A DNA stretch of 64,000 nt from Combretum micranthum. Taxonomy: Eukaryota > Streptophyta > Magnoliopsida > Myrtales > Combretaceae. The first letter of the stretch is position 1, and every line of letters begins with the position of its first letter. The notes under the pieces were generated by a model. That model was not told the DNA's origin. It worked only from the letters and a program-made list of their open reading frames with translations, and searched no databases. A program made the position numbers and the translations under genes. This document shows positions 35,897 to 48,930 of this stretch, piece after piece. The stretch is taken from the NCBI GenBank assembly GCA_024138025.1, contig JAMXBD010001596.1:271716-335715 (forward strand), written 5' to 3'.

Positions 35897-38800
35897 TGTA
35901 AACCCCCGAATATTTCATAATTCTTAAAATAATCCTAGAAGTCTAATATCAAAAATTTAAATCCCGAAAATCGACTCAAGATAAAAACTAAATTCTAGAC
36001 AGAGTCAAAACGTCGGAAACGAAACCCTAAAAATCGAATCAAGTTAAAACTTAATTCCAAATAAGATCAAAAATGAGTTTTCTCAATCTCGAGAAAACGA
36101 GAACCCTTGAAACAAAATATAAAGTCCAACTATCGGTTTAATCAACGTCCGTACGCCAATCAAATCATCTACCCAATTCCTAAAACATAAATCAAAATGA
36201 TAGATCCAAATACCGCTTAACAACGAAATGATAAAATTTTAAATCCTTCGGCAAAATTTTAGAATCACAATTTTCAATCTTCACCAAAAGTCAAATTGAG
36301 TTAACTCATAACCCTAGACTCGGTTAAATGATCCTGAGAACTAAAAACTATTAAATAATCACAAATAAGATAAGATAAATCATAGATGTCGAGCTAGAAA
36401 CATAAAACGATCAAAAATCGAAAATTATACGATCTTACGAATATCTCGACGAAACTAGAAGTCAAACTGGAACCCTAAAAGTCAACAAAGCCTATAACAA
36501 ACCCTAGTGCTTAAGATCTAGCAATCCCGTTTTCTCAAACCTTAGAAAATGAAATTAAGTTAATGGCCTAAAATAGTTCATAATAATATAGGGTAACATA
36601 AAAATATCATATTCGTGAACTCCGAGTGTCCTTCGGACTCAAACGGATCAGTTCTCGAAAAGAGTGTCCCGAAGCTCAGCACATTAAAAATGTTCCGTTT
36701 ATACCAATAGAACAGTAAAAATAAAAGGATTCAAAAAATATCAGTTTTAGAATTTTTCGGTAGCTAAAAATTACAAATATCGTATTGTTACGCGTATTTT
36801 TATTACTACTGGTACTTTAATTGTCTAATCTACTATTCATAATACTTTTCTACTATTCATTACTATTTCATTATCTCTATTTTTTCTTACACCTATATCT
36901 TACTACCTACATACCTATTTTCTTACTTTTTATATTTCCAATACATCTTATATCAAATCATATCTTATATATTAATTATTTTCTTACAAAATTCACACAA
37001 AAATCAACTCACTCCCTCTCTTACACACCATGGCCAGTGCAAATGCTCCCTCTTTCCCTCTCATTTATTTTCTTTTTCAATTTATTTTATTACATCTAAA
37101 ATTCACTCCAAAAATTCTATAAATATCCCGTCCCTCCTTTATTCTTTCACACAATTCATTCTACTACCAAAACTCTCTCAAATTCACTACACAAACTCCC
37201 TCTACAACATTTTCCTCTACCAAAATTCTCTTTCACCAAATACTCACAAAATTTCTCTCTATAACTACCATTTCTCAATAAACCCCATAACCACATAACC
37301 ATATATTCACTACCATCTTCATACCACATAAATACCTTAGGTAAAAATTTCTTCCAACCTTTTATTTATTCATGTCATATAACTTAGCATGACTATGGTG
37401 TTGTTTTGAAACTCATATGAGTAGTAAAAGCAACAACATGTTCACGTTTTGTTCTTGTACATAAACTTCTTATTTTATTATGTTATGTTGATTTTATTAT
37501 TGTTATAATATCTAACTAAATATATTTATGTATTTATACATAATCTTTAGAGCATATAAGCTCACTTGTTATTTATTTATTTCATGCTTTGCAATTTATT
37601 TATTTCATGCTTTTCTTTAAGACTAGTCTTTCTAGTTTTAGACTTGTCCATATCAAGTCAAAATAATCTTTTATTTATTTTCTTTAATCTTTCGGGACTA
37701 GTCCATTCTTAGTCCCAAGATGCCTTGATGAAGCTAAGGCTCTAATACTTGACCGGGATACCTTGATGAAGCGAAGATTCCCAATACTTCATATTTTAAT
37801 TTCTAGCTTATTATTTGTTTCTAGTATTTTCTTATGTCCTTATTATTTTATATGCTCATAATACTTGCATCCACATAATGTCTCAACTAATTCAAAAGTA
37901 GAATTTTATTTTATTAGAAGAACTTAAAACTAAATTTTCTATTATGTAAGTTATCACAAGATAATGAAGTTGTTATCAAACAACATAGAAATAAAGTAAT
38001 ACAAGTTTTCTCAAATTTTTCTTAAATAACAAAGATGGTTTTACCAAGGAAACATAAGAAATAAATACTTTCATCATATATTTTGGGAACTTAAGTTTTA
38101 GTAAAATAATTTGTTAGTTTTCAAAGTTTTCAACAAAAGCTTAAGAATAAACTCTTTTTAACTCCATAACAAAACTAAGAAACGAACTAGTTTTCAAAGT
38201 TAAGATGAATTCAACCCATAAAGTTATAAATCCCCTTAGGAAAAATATGATTTTCAAATATCTAAAGAAGGAACTTATTTTCAAAGAATATAAATAAGAT
38301 AAGATTAGAAACAAATGATTTTTTTATCAATAAAGATGATTCCTTTTAAGAAATAAAAGAACAAGTTTTGGAAAGCAAAAACTTATATTTTAGAAATAAA
38401 TATAAGAAGACAAGAACTCATTCTCTAAAACCATTTTAAATACAAAATTATAAAAAGGTTTTCAAACAACTTAATACACTTTGACAAATTTGATCCTTTA
38501 TTACCCGAAGTAAAACTTTATGAAAGACTAAGGAAAAATTTACTTGGTCTCGGAAAATGAGGAAAATAAAATAAGATTATACTATCTCATTATAATAACC
38601 TACGAAAATATAAAGTTCTTCAAAGACTTGAAAATAATTATCAAAGTTAAAGTTTTAACAACTCAAAATGAATTGTTTTATGAAATAAATTGTTAAGACA
38701 CTACCATTAGAATTTTTTGCATATAAAGTGAGCTTACCTATATAGTCAAAGTATTTATCAAATATATATCTATATATATATATTGTTACAAAAGGATTTT

Positions 38801-40295
38801 TTTCAAAATGAAGATTGAGTTAGAAAATGGTTTTGCAAAAGTTTAGAAATTTTCGTTTTAAATCTGTACCCAATGTTTTCGGAACCCAAATGACCTTATA
38901 TGACAAAGATAACCTTAGAAATGGATAGATCTTTTCGAATAGGTAGAAAACAGTATATTATATGCGAAATTCCGAGTTAAAATGAGCAAGTTGTAGCCAT
39001 TTTAAGTTGGAATTTCTTCTTATACGATTTTACTGCGATTTTAAGAAAATTTTAGAATCTCCAAGAATAGAAATTTCATGAAAGACTCATCTCGGGTATT
39101 TCTATTATCTAGGTGACAAAGGATACGAGAATACCCTATCCGAGAATTACTACGACTAGGAAGATTGCAAAATGGACGAGTAAGTTATTCCTTCTAATTT
39201 CGTTACCTTGCTTGTGCTTGTAAAGCAGTAGCATTAGTATACTAAGAAAAGATCAAAATGGATATATATTTGGGGAATTCGGGATTATGTGTATATACGT
39301 GATTCTATGTTTATGCGTGAAATGAGAATTAAGAATATTGCAACTTCGGACTGTTTGTTTAAATAATTTTGTTTACTTACTTGTATGCCTGTTTATTGTT
39401 TGCTAAATTGATTGATCGCCCCTAATAAACCTTAATAAGTTTGGCTTAAGAAAAATAAAATGCTCACACATAGCATCAATTGAGTCACATCTATTTCGGA
39501 AGGCTGCTACTCCCATGCGTAGAGTTGGATTGGTTGTGATCGTGCGGTGCCACGGGCCATGTTCCTTCCTAGAGAATCCAAATCGCTCAGGGAAAGCGAC
39601 TCTAGGTTCGGAGCCGAGCTAACCGAACGCTGTGGGTAAGGACCTGGGGACTAACAGTAGAAGGTCGAGGACCTTCAACCCTAATTCCCTAACCTTTGAT
39701 ATGGAGGGATAAATCCATTCTACATATGGTTTATGGATAACTATACATATTTGTGTAATCACGTGATTGTTGCATTGTATGCATAGCATATTTGTGAAAA
39801 TCTAAATAAACTTGTTTGAAAATATGGCGCGAATGAAAAGGAATATCTCACTAAGCTAGTTGTAGCTTATACCCCTACAGATTTTGCTGAAACAAGTATA
39901 CCCGTGGCTTAAATTGAGGATCATGATGTTGAGGACGTCATGACAGGATGTTGAGCTTCTATGAAGATAAAGGAACTATAAGATGAAGTAATTTTGTAAG
40001 GTTCTTTATATGCAATGACTTATACAATTAGTGATGTTTATTTATTTGAAGACAATAGATGAATATGCCCTAAGAATTGAAATGTAATGCGTTTATGTTT
40101 TATGATAAGTATTCTCTTTGCCTTGTTACTTATTTATTATCAATATAAATTGTGCTACTCCGATAGGTTCCCTTGGTTGTGATGTACGCCTTGTGCATGA
40201 TATGAAAGCCTTTGCGTGACTGAGATAGTCATTCCTAGGCTTTAGTATTGTGTACGGCGGACTGCCACGTTTAGGGTACCCCTCGGGGCGTGACA
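35897..40295 (+). mobile_element. Complete 4.4-kb family A solo LTR with TTATA duplication
   Basis: Starts TGTAAACCCCCGAAT, ends CCCCTCGGGGCGTGACA. TTATA flanks both sides (35892-35896 and 40296-40300). Joining the flanks restores a continuous older family A copy, which confirms the boundaries. It carries a CTATAAATA box at 37118-37126, a C/T-rich leader, and an AG|GTAAA donor at 37341. It has no gag, pol, primer-binding site or second LTR, so it is either a solo LTR or a non-coding element. A repeat search elsewhere in the genome would tell which. Confidence 0.9.
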
Positions 40296-40300
40296 TTATA

Positions 40301-42501
40301 TGTCGTTTTCTACTTACTCAAAAAGGTATATCTATTTATAGGGTTATTTTTAACATAAATAGCCCATTAGGTCCTAAAACGGTATGATACAGAATTATCA
40401 TGAATTTTTCAGCCTTCAAAAATGAAAATTTCTAAACTTTTCTTCACCTTAAAATCCCCAAACAAACATATAGACATTTATAGTTGAAAAATTCTTTTAA
40501 TACATATATAAACTCATATTATGTATGATTCTAATGATGTTGTCTCAACAATGATTTTCATAAAACAACTTATCTTAGGAGTTTAAAAAGGCGAAACTTG
40601 ACAATTTCTTTTATGTTGTTGGGAAGAAAACAAAAACTTTTGAGTTATTACAAGTGGGTTTTTCTTATTATAATTATATTTCCTTAACTTTTAAAAGATA
40701 AATTTAATTCCAAAAATTTGGTCTTTTAAGTTATTTACCAAATTTTATTATTAACTGGATTTTTATCTAATGAGTTGATTTTTGCTTGACTTGAAAAACT
40801 TATCTAGCTCTTAGTTTTTATTAAAGTGTTGGTGATAATTTTATAAATAAGTTTTTAAGAAAAATTTTCATAACAAAGAACTATCAACATTAAATTTTAA
40901 ATAATAAACTTTTATTTTATTAGTTTGAAAGAGAGTATGTAATTAAACTATTTAGTAAATCTTGAAGAAGTCTATAATATTAACACCTAAAAATTTATGA
41001 AGAGATTATCTAAATTTTTGAAAAGAAGTTGTTGAAACAAAATTCTAAGTCTTCAATGAAATTTTTTTCCTATGTGGTAAAAATTATTTTTATAGTGAGC
41101 TTAGTATTATTTTCTTTATTAAAGAAAGAACTCATTTTATTTTGTTAAGACAGCGACAATATAGTCATGCATAAATATGAACTTGTAGCTAAGTAACATG
41201 AATTAAAATAATTCATATTAAAGATAAAATATATAAAAATAAAATAAGCACATAATAGAAGTCAAGTATTGGGAAGTCTTAACTTGTATTAAGGTTTCGC
41301 GGACTTAGACATGGGCAAGTCCATAAAGAAATATAAGAAAAATTGTTTTAACTTGATGAAGAAAAGTGTAAGGCTAGAAGACTAGTCTTAACAAATTTGC
41401 ATGAAATAAATAAATAAATTGCAAGAAATATAAGAGCATGAATAAAAAAAAAAGCTATATTAGTGAGCTTATAGGCTCTAAGAATATGTATACATAAATA
41501 TACTTAATAATACGTAAAAATTAATTTATGGGCAATAATAAAACATAACGGTATGACAACAACAACAATAATAATATTTGAATATTATTAAACCAGATAT
41601 GAACATATTATTACTTTCATAATACCCATGGTTTAGAAAGTATACACTATGGTCATATTATATTAACATGAACATGAAAATGGTTTTTTAGGAATTTTCA
41701 CCCATATAAAATGTGGGTGGAAGAAGAATGAAGTATTGATAGTTGTACGTGAAGATGGTTGTATGGGAAAGAAGAGAGTATTGGGAAGAGAAGTTGAGAG
41801 AGTTTTGGTATGTGTATAATGTGTGTAAATAATTAAGGAGAGAGGAGGTATTTATAGGAAAAGTTAAACGAAAATTGTAGTTAATTAAATAAATGAAAAA
41901 AGAAAAGAAAATTGATGGCATGAAGGGAAAGAGTGATTAAAAATTAATTTTAGAAGAAAAATTAAGTGAAATTTAGTAATATGTGTAGAATTTTCATAGG
42001 AAAATATAATTATAAGAAATAGGTATATAGTTAGAATAGGTAATAAGAAAAAGTAAAGATAAGTGAATAGTAAATGAATAGTAGAATAGACAATTAAAAT
42101 ACTAGTAGTAAAGAAAATGCACGCAAAAGCGTTATATTTGATATTTTTAGGATTCAAAAAATTCTAAAACTAATATTTTATAAATCCTCATCTTGTTACA
42201 ATTCTAGATATATTATCGGAATATTTTTACCATTTTGCAGGCCAGGATACTATTTTCGAAAACTGATCCTGTTTGGCGTCAAAACAAGTGATTTTTAGGC
42301 AAATCTGATTATTTTAGGCTATCTTATATTATTCCAAATTATAATCTACCATTAGCTCATCTCTATTGTTTTTAGGTTTCGAGCGTGGGATTATCAGAGT
42401 TAAAACCACTTGTATGCCTTAACCTTTGTTGACTTCTAAATTTCTGGTTTGACTAGGGTTAAGTTTTACCTAAGTTTTACCCTAGAATTGAGGGGTTCAC
42501 A
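40301..42501 (-). mobile_element. Older family A LTR, segment right of the solo LTR
   Basis: Continuation of 35405-35896. On the minus strand it holds a CTATAAATA box (41849-41857) and starts TGTGAACCCCTCAATTC at 42501. Short leucine/isoleucine-rich frames at 41688-42157 arise from its A/T-rich promoter region. Confidence 0.7.
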
Positions 42502-43750
42502 TTGCTTATTGTGATTATAGGTTTAGAATTTACAAATGAAACTAATACTATACAGCTTAAAATTGAGTTTGCTGCTTGTCTATGACTGGGTCTAGTAGAT
42601 TGGGAGGATCGTTGCTACTAGAATGGCGTCCTAATAATCTATGTGTGTCGTTGTCCCGAGTGGAGTCGTGCACGAAGATGATTCCAGTAGTTTAGGAGTT
42701 GTATGAGTATGGTACTCCCAATAAGTGGGAAATTCCCAACACCAATATATGTATATATTACTAATCTCTATATTGTTTGTTTTTATGGAGTCAAGTAACT
42801 CCGAGTTTAGGACTAGATGCATATGGTTCTAAACTGTATTGTTTTCCTAGCTAATCAAAGATAATAATTTGAGTTTGTTACATTAGTTATTAGGTTGTAC
42901 GTAAAATCTATATGATGCATGTTCATGTGTATGTGTTTGTGGTATGGCATACTAAGCTTGTGTGCTGATTCCTTTTTTTATTTTTTAGGATTAGGTGATG
43001 ATCCTGTAGTATTCAATCTATCTAGAAATGTTGTGCAAACAACCTAATCTAAAGGCATTACAACTTGCCACGTGTTCTCACTTGGAAAGAACATGCTATG
43101 GCTATTAAAAACTCTAAACCACCAATTGTTAAAAACATATATCTTCAAAATTCTCAAAATAAGGATACTTTAAAAAAAATAAACAAAAGACATAAAACTA
43201 AAATCATCTTCATAACCATCAGTTGGCATAAACCAAGCCAACCTACTACAACTAAACTCAAACAAAAAGTCTTTTCAAAATCTCATGAATCAAACAAAGG
43301 TTTAAAAAACAACTTTCATAGTTCATCTATTCCCAATCATCCAAGATAAACCTAGAGATAATCAGATCTGGTAATGTCTTCCCCGTAGTCCACATATACA
43401 TCGAATCTAGATAAATCATAAACTATCTTATCATCACTTGTACCTGAAAAAGATAAAAGGGGTGAGCAAAAATGCTGAGTGTGCGAAACCGAAAACACAT
43501 GCACATGAACAAGCAATAAGCAATACCACATACAACTTAGAAACTGATGCAACAAACATTGATTATTATCTTCATATTAGCCAAGCAAACAACACAGGCC
43601 ATTCGCTCCTAACCCCAAACCTGGAGTATCTCAAAACTCCCTAAAAACAACCAATATAGGAAAATAGGCAATTATATAGATATATGGTGCTGGAAATCTC
43701 CTATACACCTAGGTGTCGTACTCGCACTACTCTTAAACTATCAGAATCAT
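42502..43750. repeat. LTR family C fragments in opposite orientations
   Basis: Non-coding. The part at 42600-42760 (GTGTGTCGTTGTCC, GAAGATGATTCCAGTAGTTT) is the inverted counterpart of the sequence now split between about 43690-43745 and 47350-47405. From about 43040 the orientation changes (CATTACAACTTGCCACGTG, ATCAGTTGGCATAAACCAAG). The last five bases (ATCAT, 43746-43750) are the target duplication of the next element. Confidence 0.45.
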
Positions 43751-46700
43751 TGTAAACCCCGAGAATTCTAAGGAAATAGGATAGTAACAATTAAGATAGA
43801 TATTGGAGTTCGTTTACCCGATTAGGCCTTAGTTAGAAATTTTAGAGTATTATAAACCTATTTATGATCTAAAAACCCTAGATCGGAAATTTTTAGATAT
43901 TAAAAGAACTATAGCTAAATTTTATCATCCGAGTTTAGAATCTAGAATACAAGTGCAAATAAAATTTTATTTCAAGAACATTAGAAAGCCAATGACTTGA
44001 AGTATATATAGAATAAAAATGATCCATTAAAGATAAACCGTTAGGGTTATAAATATGTACTAAAAAGCTATAAACGAGCCTATAATTAATAATCTAGACT
44101 TCAAATAAAAATTTTTTACCACACCATAATATTAGTTAGAAAATTTAGAGTCCATAGATACTAATTTTATGTTTTGACCTTTTAGGCCCCGAAACCTTAA
44201 TCGCGTAAGACCAAACTTTAAAAATACTAAATCGCGTAAATTTTAAACTTAAAATTTGAAGTCAATCATATTGTAGAAATACTTTGGGACCTAAATTAAA
44301 TTTTTTTAGAATAAAATTTTTCGAAATTAATATTAATATTCGCATAGGGAATAGTTTTTGACGTAATTAGTTAGATATTTACATTTTTTACTATTCTTAC
44401 CAATTGGTAGCTACAAGTGACGGTAAAAGGAGAGTCCAAGTTGCTGTTTTAAAAATATTACAGCTTCCACTTGCAACAAGTCAAGGTTAGTTGAAACAAA
44501 AGGCTAGAAACTTGCACAAATGGACCAATTAAATTATTCCAACCATGCCCTAATTATTACACTTAATATAACACTTACAAATCAGCAAAATGGACTTGGA
44601 CAAGCTGCCCTTCCTCTCCCTCTTACACGTGACAGCCCCTACTCCAACAGAAAATTTACAAAAAAATTTAACTAAATTAATTTAACTCTTACTCTACAAG
44701 TTACCTACCTCTATAAATAGGTGATTAAGTCAACATGGGAAATTAAAATTCCAACTACCAGCCCACTCTCCCTCCTTGCTGCACCGAAACTGCACACACA
44801 TACACTTACATTCCACAAATTCAAATTTCCTTCCTTTATATCCTCTAGTCTTCACTTAACATTTCAACAAACTAAAGATCAACCAACCCAAGGCTCCAAC
44901 CACCATTATAGGATGCCATTGATCATTCTACCATGTAGATGACAAGGGTAAGAACTTATAAAGTTAGTTATTTATTTCCTAAAATATAGTAGACTTACTA
45001 ATTTGCTAAAATATGTAGGTCTTGGTCAAATTAAAAAGGAAAATTTGCCATCTACTCTCCTAAGTCCTCAAGGTAAGTCCTACACCTTTAAATTACTTCC
45101 TCATTCTAAATTAAGAAAATGAAGGTCATACATTGCCATAGATACATTTTTAGAAGCCTCCATGGAGTTATGTTGATGGTAGAATAAATGGAAATAATGT
45201 AGGATAAATATTTTGAATGAATTAGAATAAGGAGAAGCCTTGAAGAAAATTAGTCTAGGTATTAGAAAACCCTAGAATTAAACTTTGAAATTACTACAAG
45301 ACTATTGTCTTGAAAAACCCTAGCTAATAATCTTGTAAATTAGTAAACACATTATAATTGTCATCTAAACAATTTGAACTAGCCAATGTCTTACCCATTA
45401 GAAGTCTTGAACTTAAACTCATAATGGGAAATTACTATAGTGTAGATAAAGGAAATTCAATGGAATAGAAATAATCTTAAGAAATATACTATAAACCGAA
45501 TACATAGACAATTAAGTTGATGAACTTAAAAATAATGTAGAATGGTCATTAGTAATCTAGATGGAAACCCTTAATTCTAATTGAGAACTCACTTTACATA
45601 AGGTTGAAGACAAAGTATATAATAGAAGAAAATATTGATATCACTAAGCATATTGATAGGTAAAATAAATTAGAATTCAAATAAGATTCTTTGCCACTAG
45701 TAGAAGTCTAAGAAGACTAAGAAATAAAATGATCTTGAGAAAGTCTTACACTAATCATAGAAAACTATTTGCAAACAGATAAAATTAGTGACTAGCATAC
45801 TATAGGTAAAATAAGCTTTTTAACACTTAATTATACATAAAAAAATATAAGCTAACATAAGTAATATAAGTATACTTAAAGATTTGGTACTAAAAACATG
45901 AATTTAGAATTAATTAGTCCACTTTTAGTAGCAAAAGTGTATTCATACGAATTGTACAAAATATAGGATAATCCATAAGCCTTTAAACAATTAAAGATAA
46001 ACTACCTTTGGAATTGATAAAAATGACCTCACTAAGAGATAAATTTATATAGGACACTTAGACACACATTAAGAGATATTACAAAGTCAATTATCTAATT
46101 TATGGAACTTCATTCATCTAAATAGGTGAATCCGAATCAAATTTAGACTTCCCGAAAGATTATTACGATTGAAGACATCATGAGCAGGTGAGTAACTCTG
46201 ATCTATTACATTGTTTGTGTTTGTAACATTAGTAGCACCTAAAGTTATATATGAAAATAATCGTATGAAGCATGTGGGGATGGGAATTGTTCTTACTTGA
46301 TTGGTGGATGAATTGAGTGATAAAATTGTGATTATTAAAAGTGATAACAAGATTGTGTGGAAATTTGTTGAAGCATGTTGAATATTGTCTATAAACTGTG
46401 TGGTCATTTTTATAAGCAATTGATAACTGACAGGCTTATAACTTAAAGGATCATGCATTGCATAACTTGCACAAATATTGCATAAAGGTGTGACAGCTTG
46501 CTACGTATTAGTATTTCGGATCTCGGTTAGTGTTTGGTTTTTCTAGATGTAAATTTCCTAGTTCTTCCAAAATTATCCTGTTCTGTTTGGTTCCACAGGA
46601 ACTACTTGGCAAAAGAAGAACGCCGCCCGTGGTATCGGCTTGAAATAACTAATACTTAATGGAGTCTCTTTGTTACTAAAGGAAATTGAGTGAAGAAACT

Positions 46701-47344
46701 ATAATCATAAAGAAAAGAATAAAGTGAGAATTATTATTCCTATGGTTCTCTGTTTCTCCTGAGCAAGTGGGTCATAAGGATATGATCCTTGACTAGGTTC
46801 CTTCAATCCTGATGTGAGGGCGCAAATCTACATCCTGTTTGGATTCCGGTTGTCCAAACTTGTAATTGTACATATGCTTGAATGTTGCATTTCACTTATT
46901 TGATAAATTACTTGTTCGATGTGCGTGATGTGTAATATGTGATGGTTATTCACTGAGCTGTAGAAATGCTCATACTCCAACAGATTTTTCAGGGTCATTC
47001 TCAAACCGTGGCTAGTACCATCTCGAAGGTTAGAACGGTAAGGAAGCCACGTTAGCAAGTTATGGAAGTAGTTAACAAAGATTTAGATCTCTTGTATTAG
47101 TAAACTTACATCTATTTTACATTCCTAGTTGTAAGCAAATAAACAGTTTGTAATAGTTTATACAAACTTTATATGGAGTTTATTTTATCTGTTTTGTATA
47201 TTTTATGTATGTACATCATTTCTTATCAAGCAACTTAAAAGATCCTGTTTTTATGTCACATCCTTTGGAGTAACTAGTTGTATTGTATAGAAACCAATAC
47301 TACATACAATACAGTACAACTAGGGTACCCTTTGGGGCGTGACA
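43751..47344 (+). mobile_element. Diverged complete family A LTR with ATCAT duplication (3.6 kb)
   Basis: Starts TGTAAACCCCGAGAATTC and ends GGGTACCCTTTGGGGCGTGACA-type at 47344. ATCAT flanks it on both sides (43746-43750, 47345-47349). A CTATAAATAG box lies at 44711-44720 and an AAGG|GTAAG donor at 44948. Most of the interior is diverged from the 4.4-kb copy. Short frames at 44721-44942 and 46114-46458 have no protein character. Confidence 0.85.
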
Positions 47345-47349
47345 ATCAT

Positions 47350-48930
47350 CTCCAAGCGCAACTCCACTAAGGACAACGACACATAATGATCATCAGAGTA
47401 CCTCGTTAGTATTACCCTTTGCGTGATCTTTACTGACCAAAGCCAAACATAAACAAAAACATATTCAATTATATACCGGATAGAATTAGGTCAATTTATT
47501 ATTCTAATCCTACAAGCACAAAGAATAAGCATGGTAAGCTCGTACCTGGATTCGTTTTCCAAAATCTCAAGATCAACAAATCCTTTTCAAAAGTTTAGAA
47601 ACCCTAATCACCATACTCTTGATCATCAACATTTGTTTTCATGTTTTTAATTAAATCCTACCTCTAAAAATCCACAATCTAAAGCATATGATTTATAATA
47701 TTAGATCTACACATTTGTCTTCTAAGATTACCAAACAACGAAACCTTAAAATGCAAATTTCTCTAAATTCCTCAAAAACCCTAAAATCTTCAATCAAAAT
47801 AGTACAACTATCAGAAAAGATTCCATCTTTTAGCATAACAAAGATTGAAAGGATTCAACACTTACCCAAAACTTTATATTTCACACTTTCTTGATTGTAG
47901 AACCAAAATCTCCAATTCACAACCTAGGTTTTGGTCTCCACCGAAATCGTCTCCAGCAACTTGATTCCTCATAATAAATATGAATCAACTTTAGAAAACA
48001 ACATCTAATCATAAACTTAACCAAAGGAATTTTAAGAGGGATTCTTACCTAGATCTTACCTTAGGTGAGCTATGAAGAGAGAGCTAAGGACCTTAGGTCT
48101 AATATGAGACTTAGGAAACCCTATAACAAATAATGGATGTTTATTTCGTTGAATTATAGGCTGGAATCAAAGCTGGCGGTTCAGGGTGGCTTAAACTTGA
48201 ATCCAGGAACAGAACCACATAAGCTAGCACAAAGCTAGCGACCTTCACTTCCTACGCCAGCAGCCTTAACTTCTAAGCCAGCGATCTTTGGCGGCTTTCG
48301 TTATACGCGGCTTCCTTCACAAATTCGATTAAAAATCCTCTGAAGCTCCAAAGCTCACATAAGTGACGATGTTCCAATCAAAGCTGGTGGCCTTGCACAC
48401 CAAAGCTAGCAGCTCTAGAGCCAGCCTAAGTCCTCCCTTTCACGTTCTTTGCGAACAACTTCTTCAAATTCAAAATCAACTGTCACATGACAAAATTTCC
48501 TCTTAAACATTCTTATATTACAATACTACCCTTCATTATAGATTAATTATTTGTATAGTACATGATGTCTATGTGAACTATGGAGAGGATGATAGTGGAC
48601 TTGATCATCCTACAGGCTTTTAGAGTTGCTTTGGATTAAAGGTAGCCATTTGAAGACTATATGAAATTTTATATTTCTTTTATAAGTTCTGAAATTTTAT
48701 GAGAGTTTCCTTTTATTGTTTTAAGTTGGATATGTGTTGGCTTTTGGTTTATGCCAACAAAGTTGTCTTGAAGTTTTGTTACATAAGATATTTTAAACAG
48801 GTACCCCTTTTATATGAGTGATTGATGATTACTTCTGTATTTGTATATTAGTGAAATAATAGCCTTAACGTGTCCATCTTTAGTAAGTACACATGGTGGG
48901 GTTGTAATGGCTTTATTTTAGAGTGTTACA
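47350..48930. repeat. LTR family C, right side
   Basis: Continues the family C target after the ATCAT duplication. 48170-48430 has repeated AAAGCTGGCGG/AAAGCTAGCG words in a GC-richer patch. 48550-48930, read on the minus strand, starts TGTAACACTCTAAAATAAAG and contains TTGTTGGCATAAACCAAAAG, the inverted form of the block near 43216. No coding frame. Confidence 0.4.

Noticed and set aside
48170..48430. AAAGCTGGCGG words as a minisatellite
   Set aside because: Spacing is irregular and the words vary; more like scattered LTR motifs than a tandem array.
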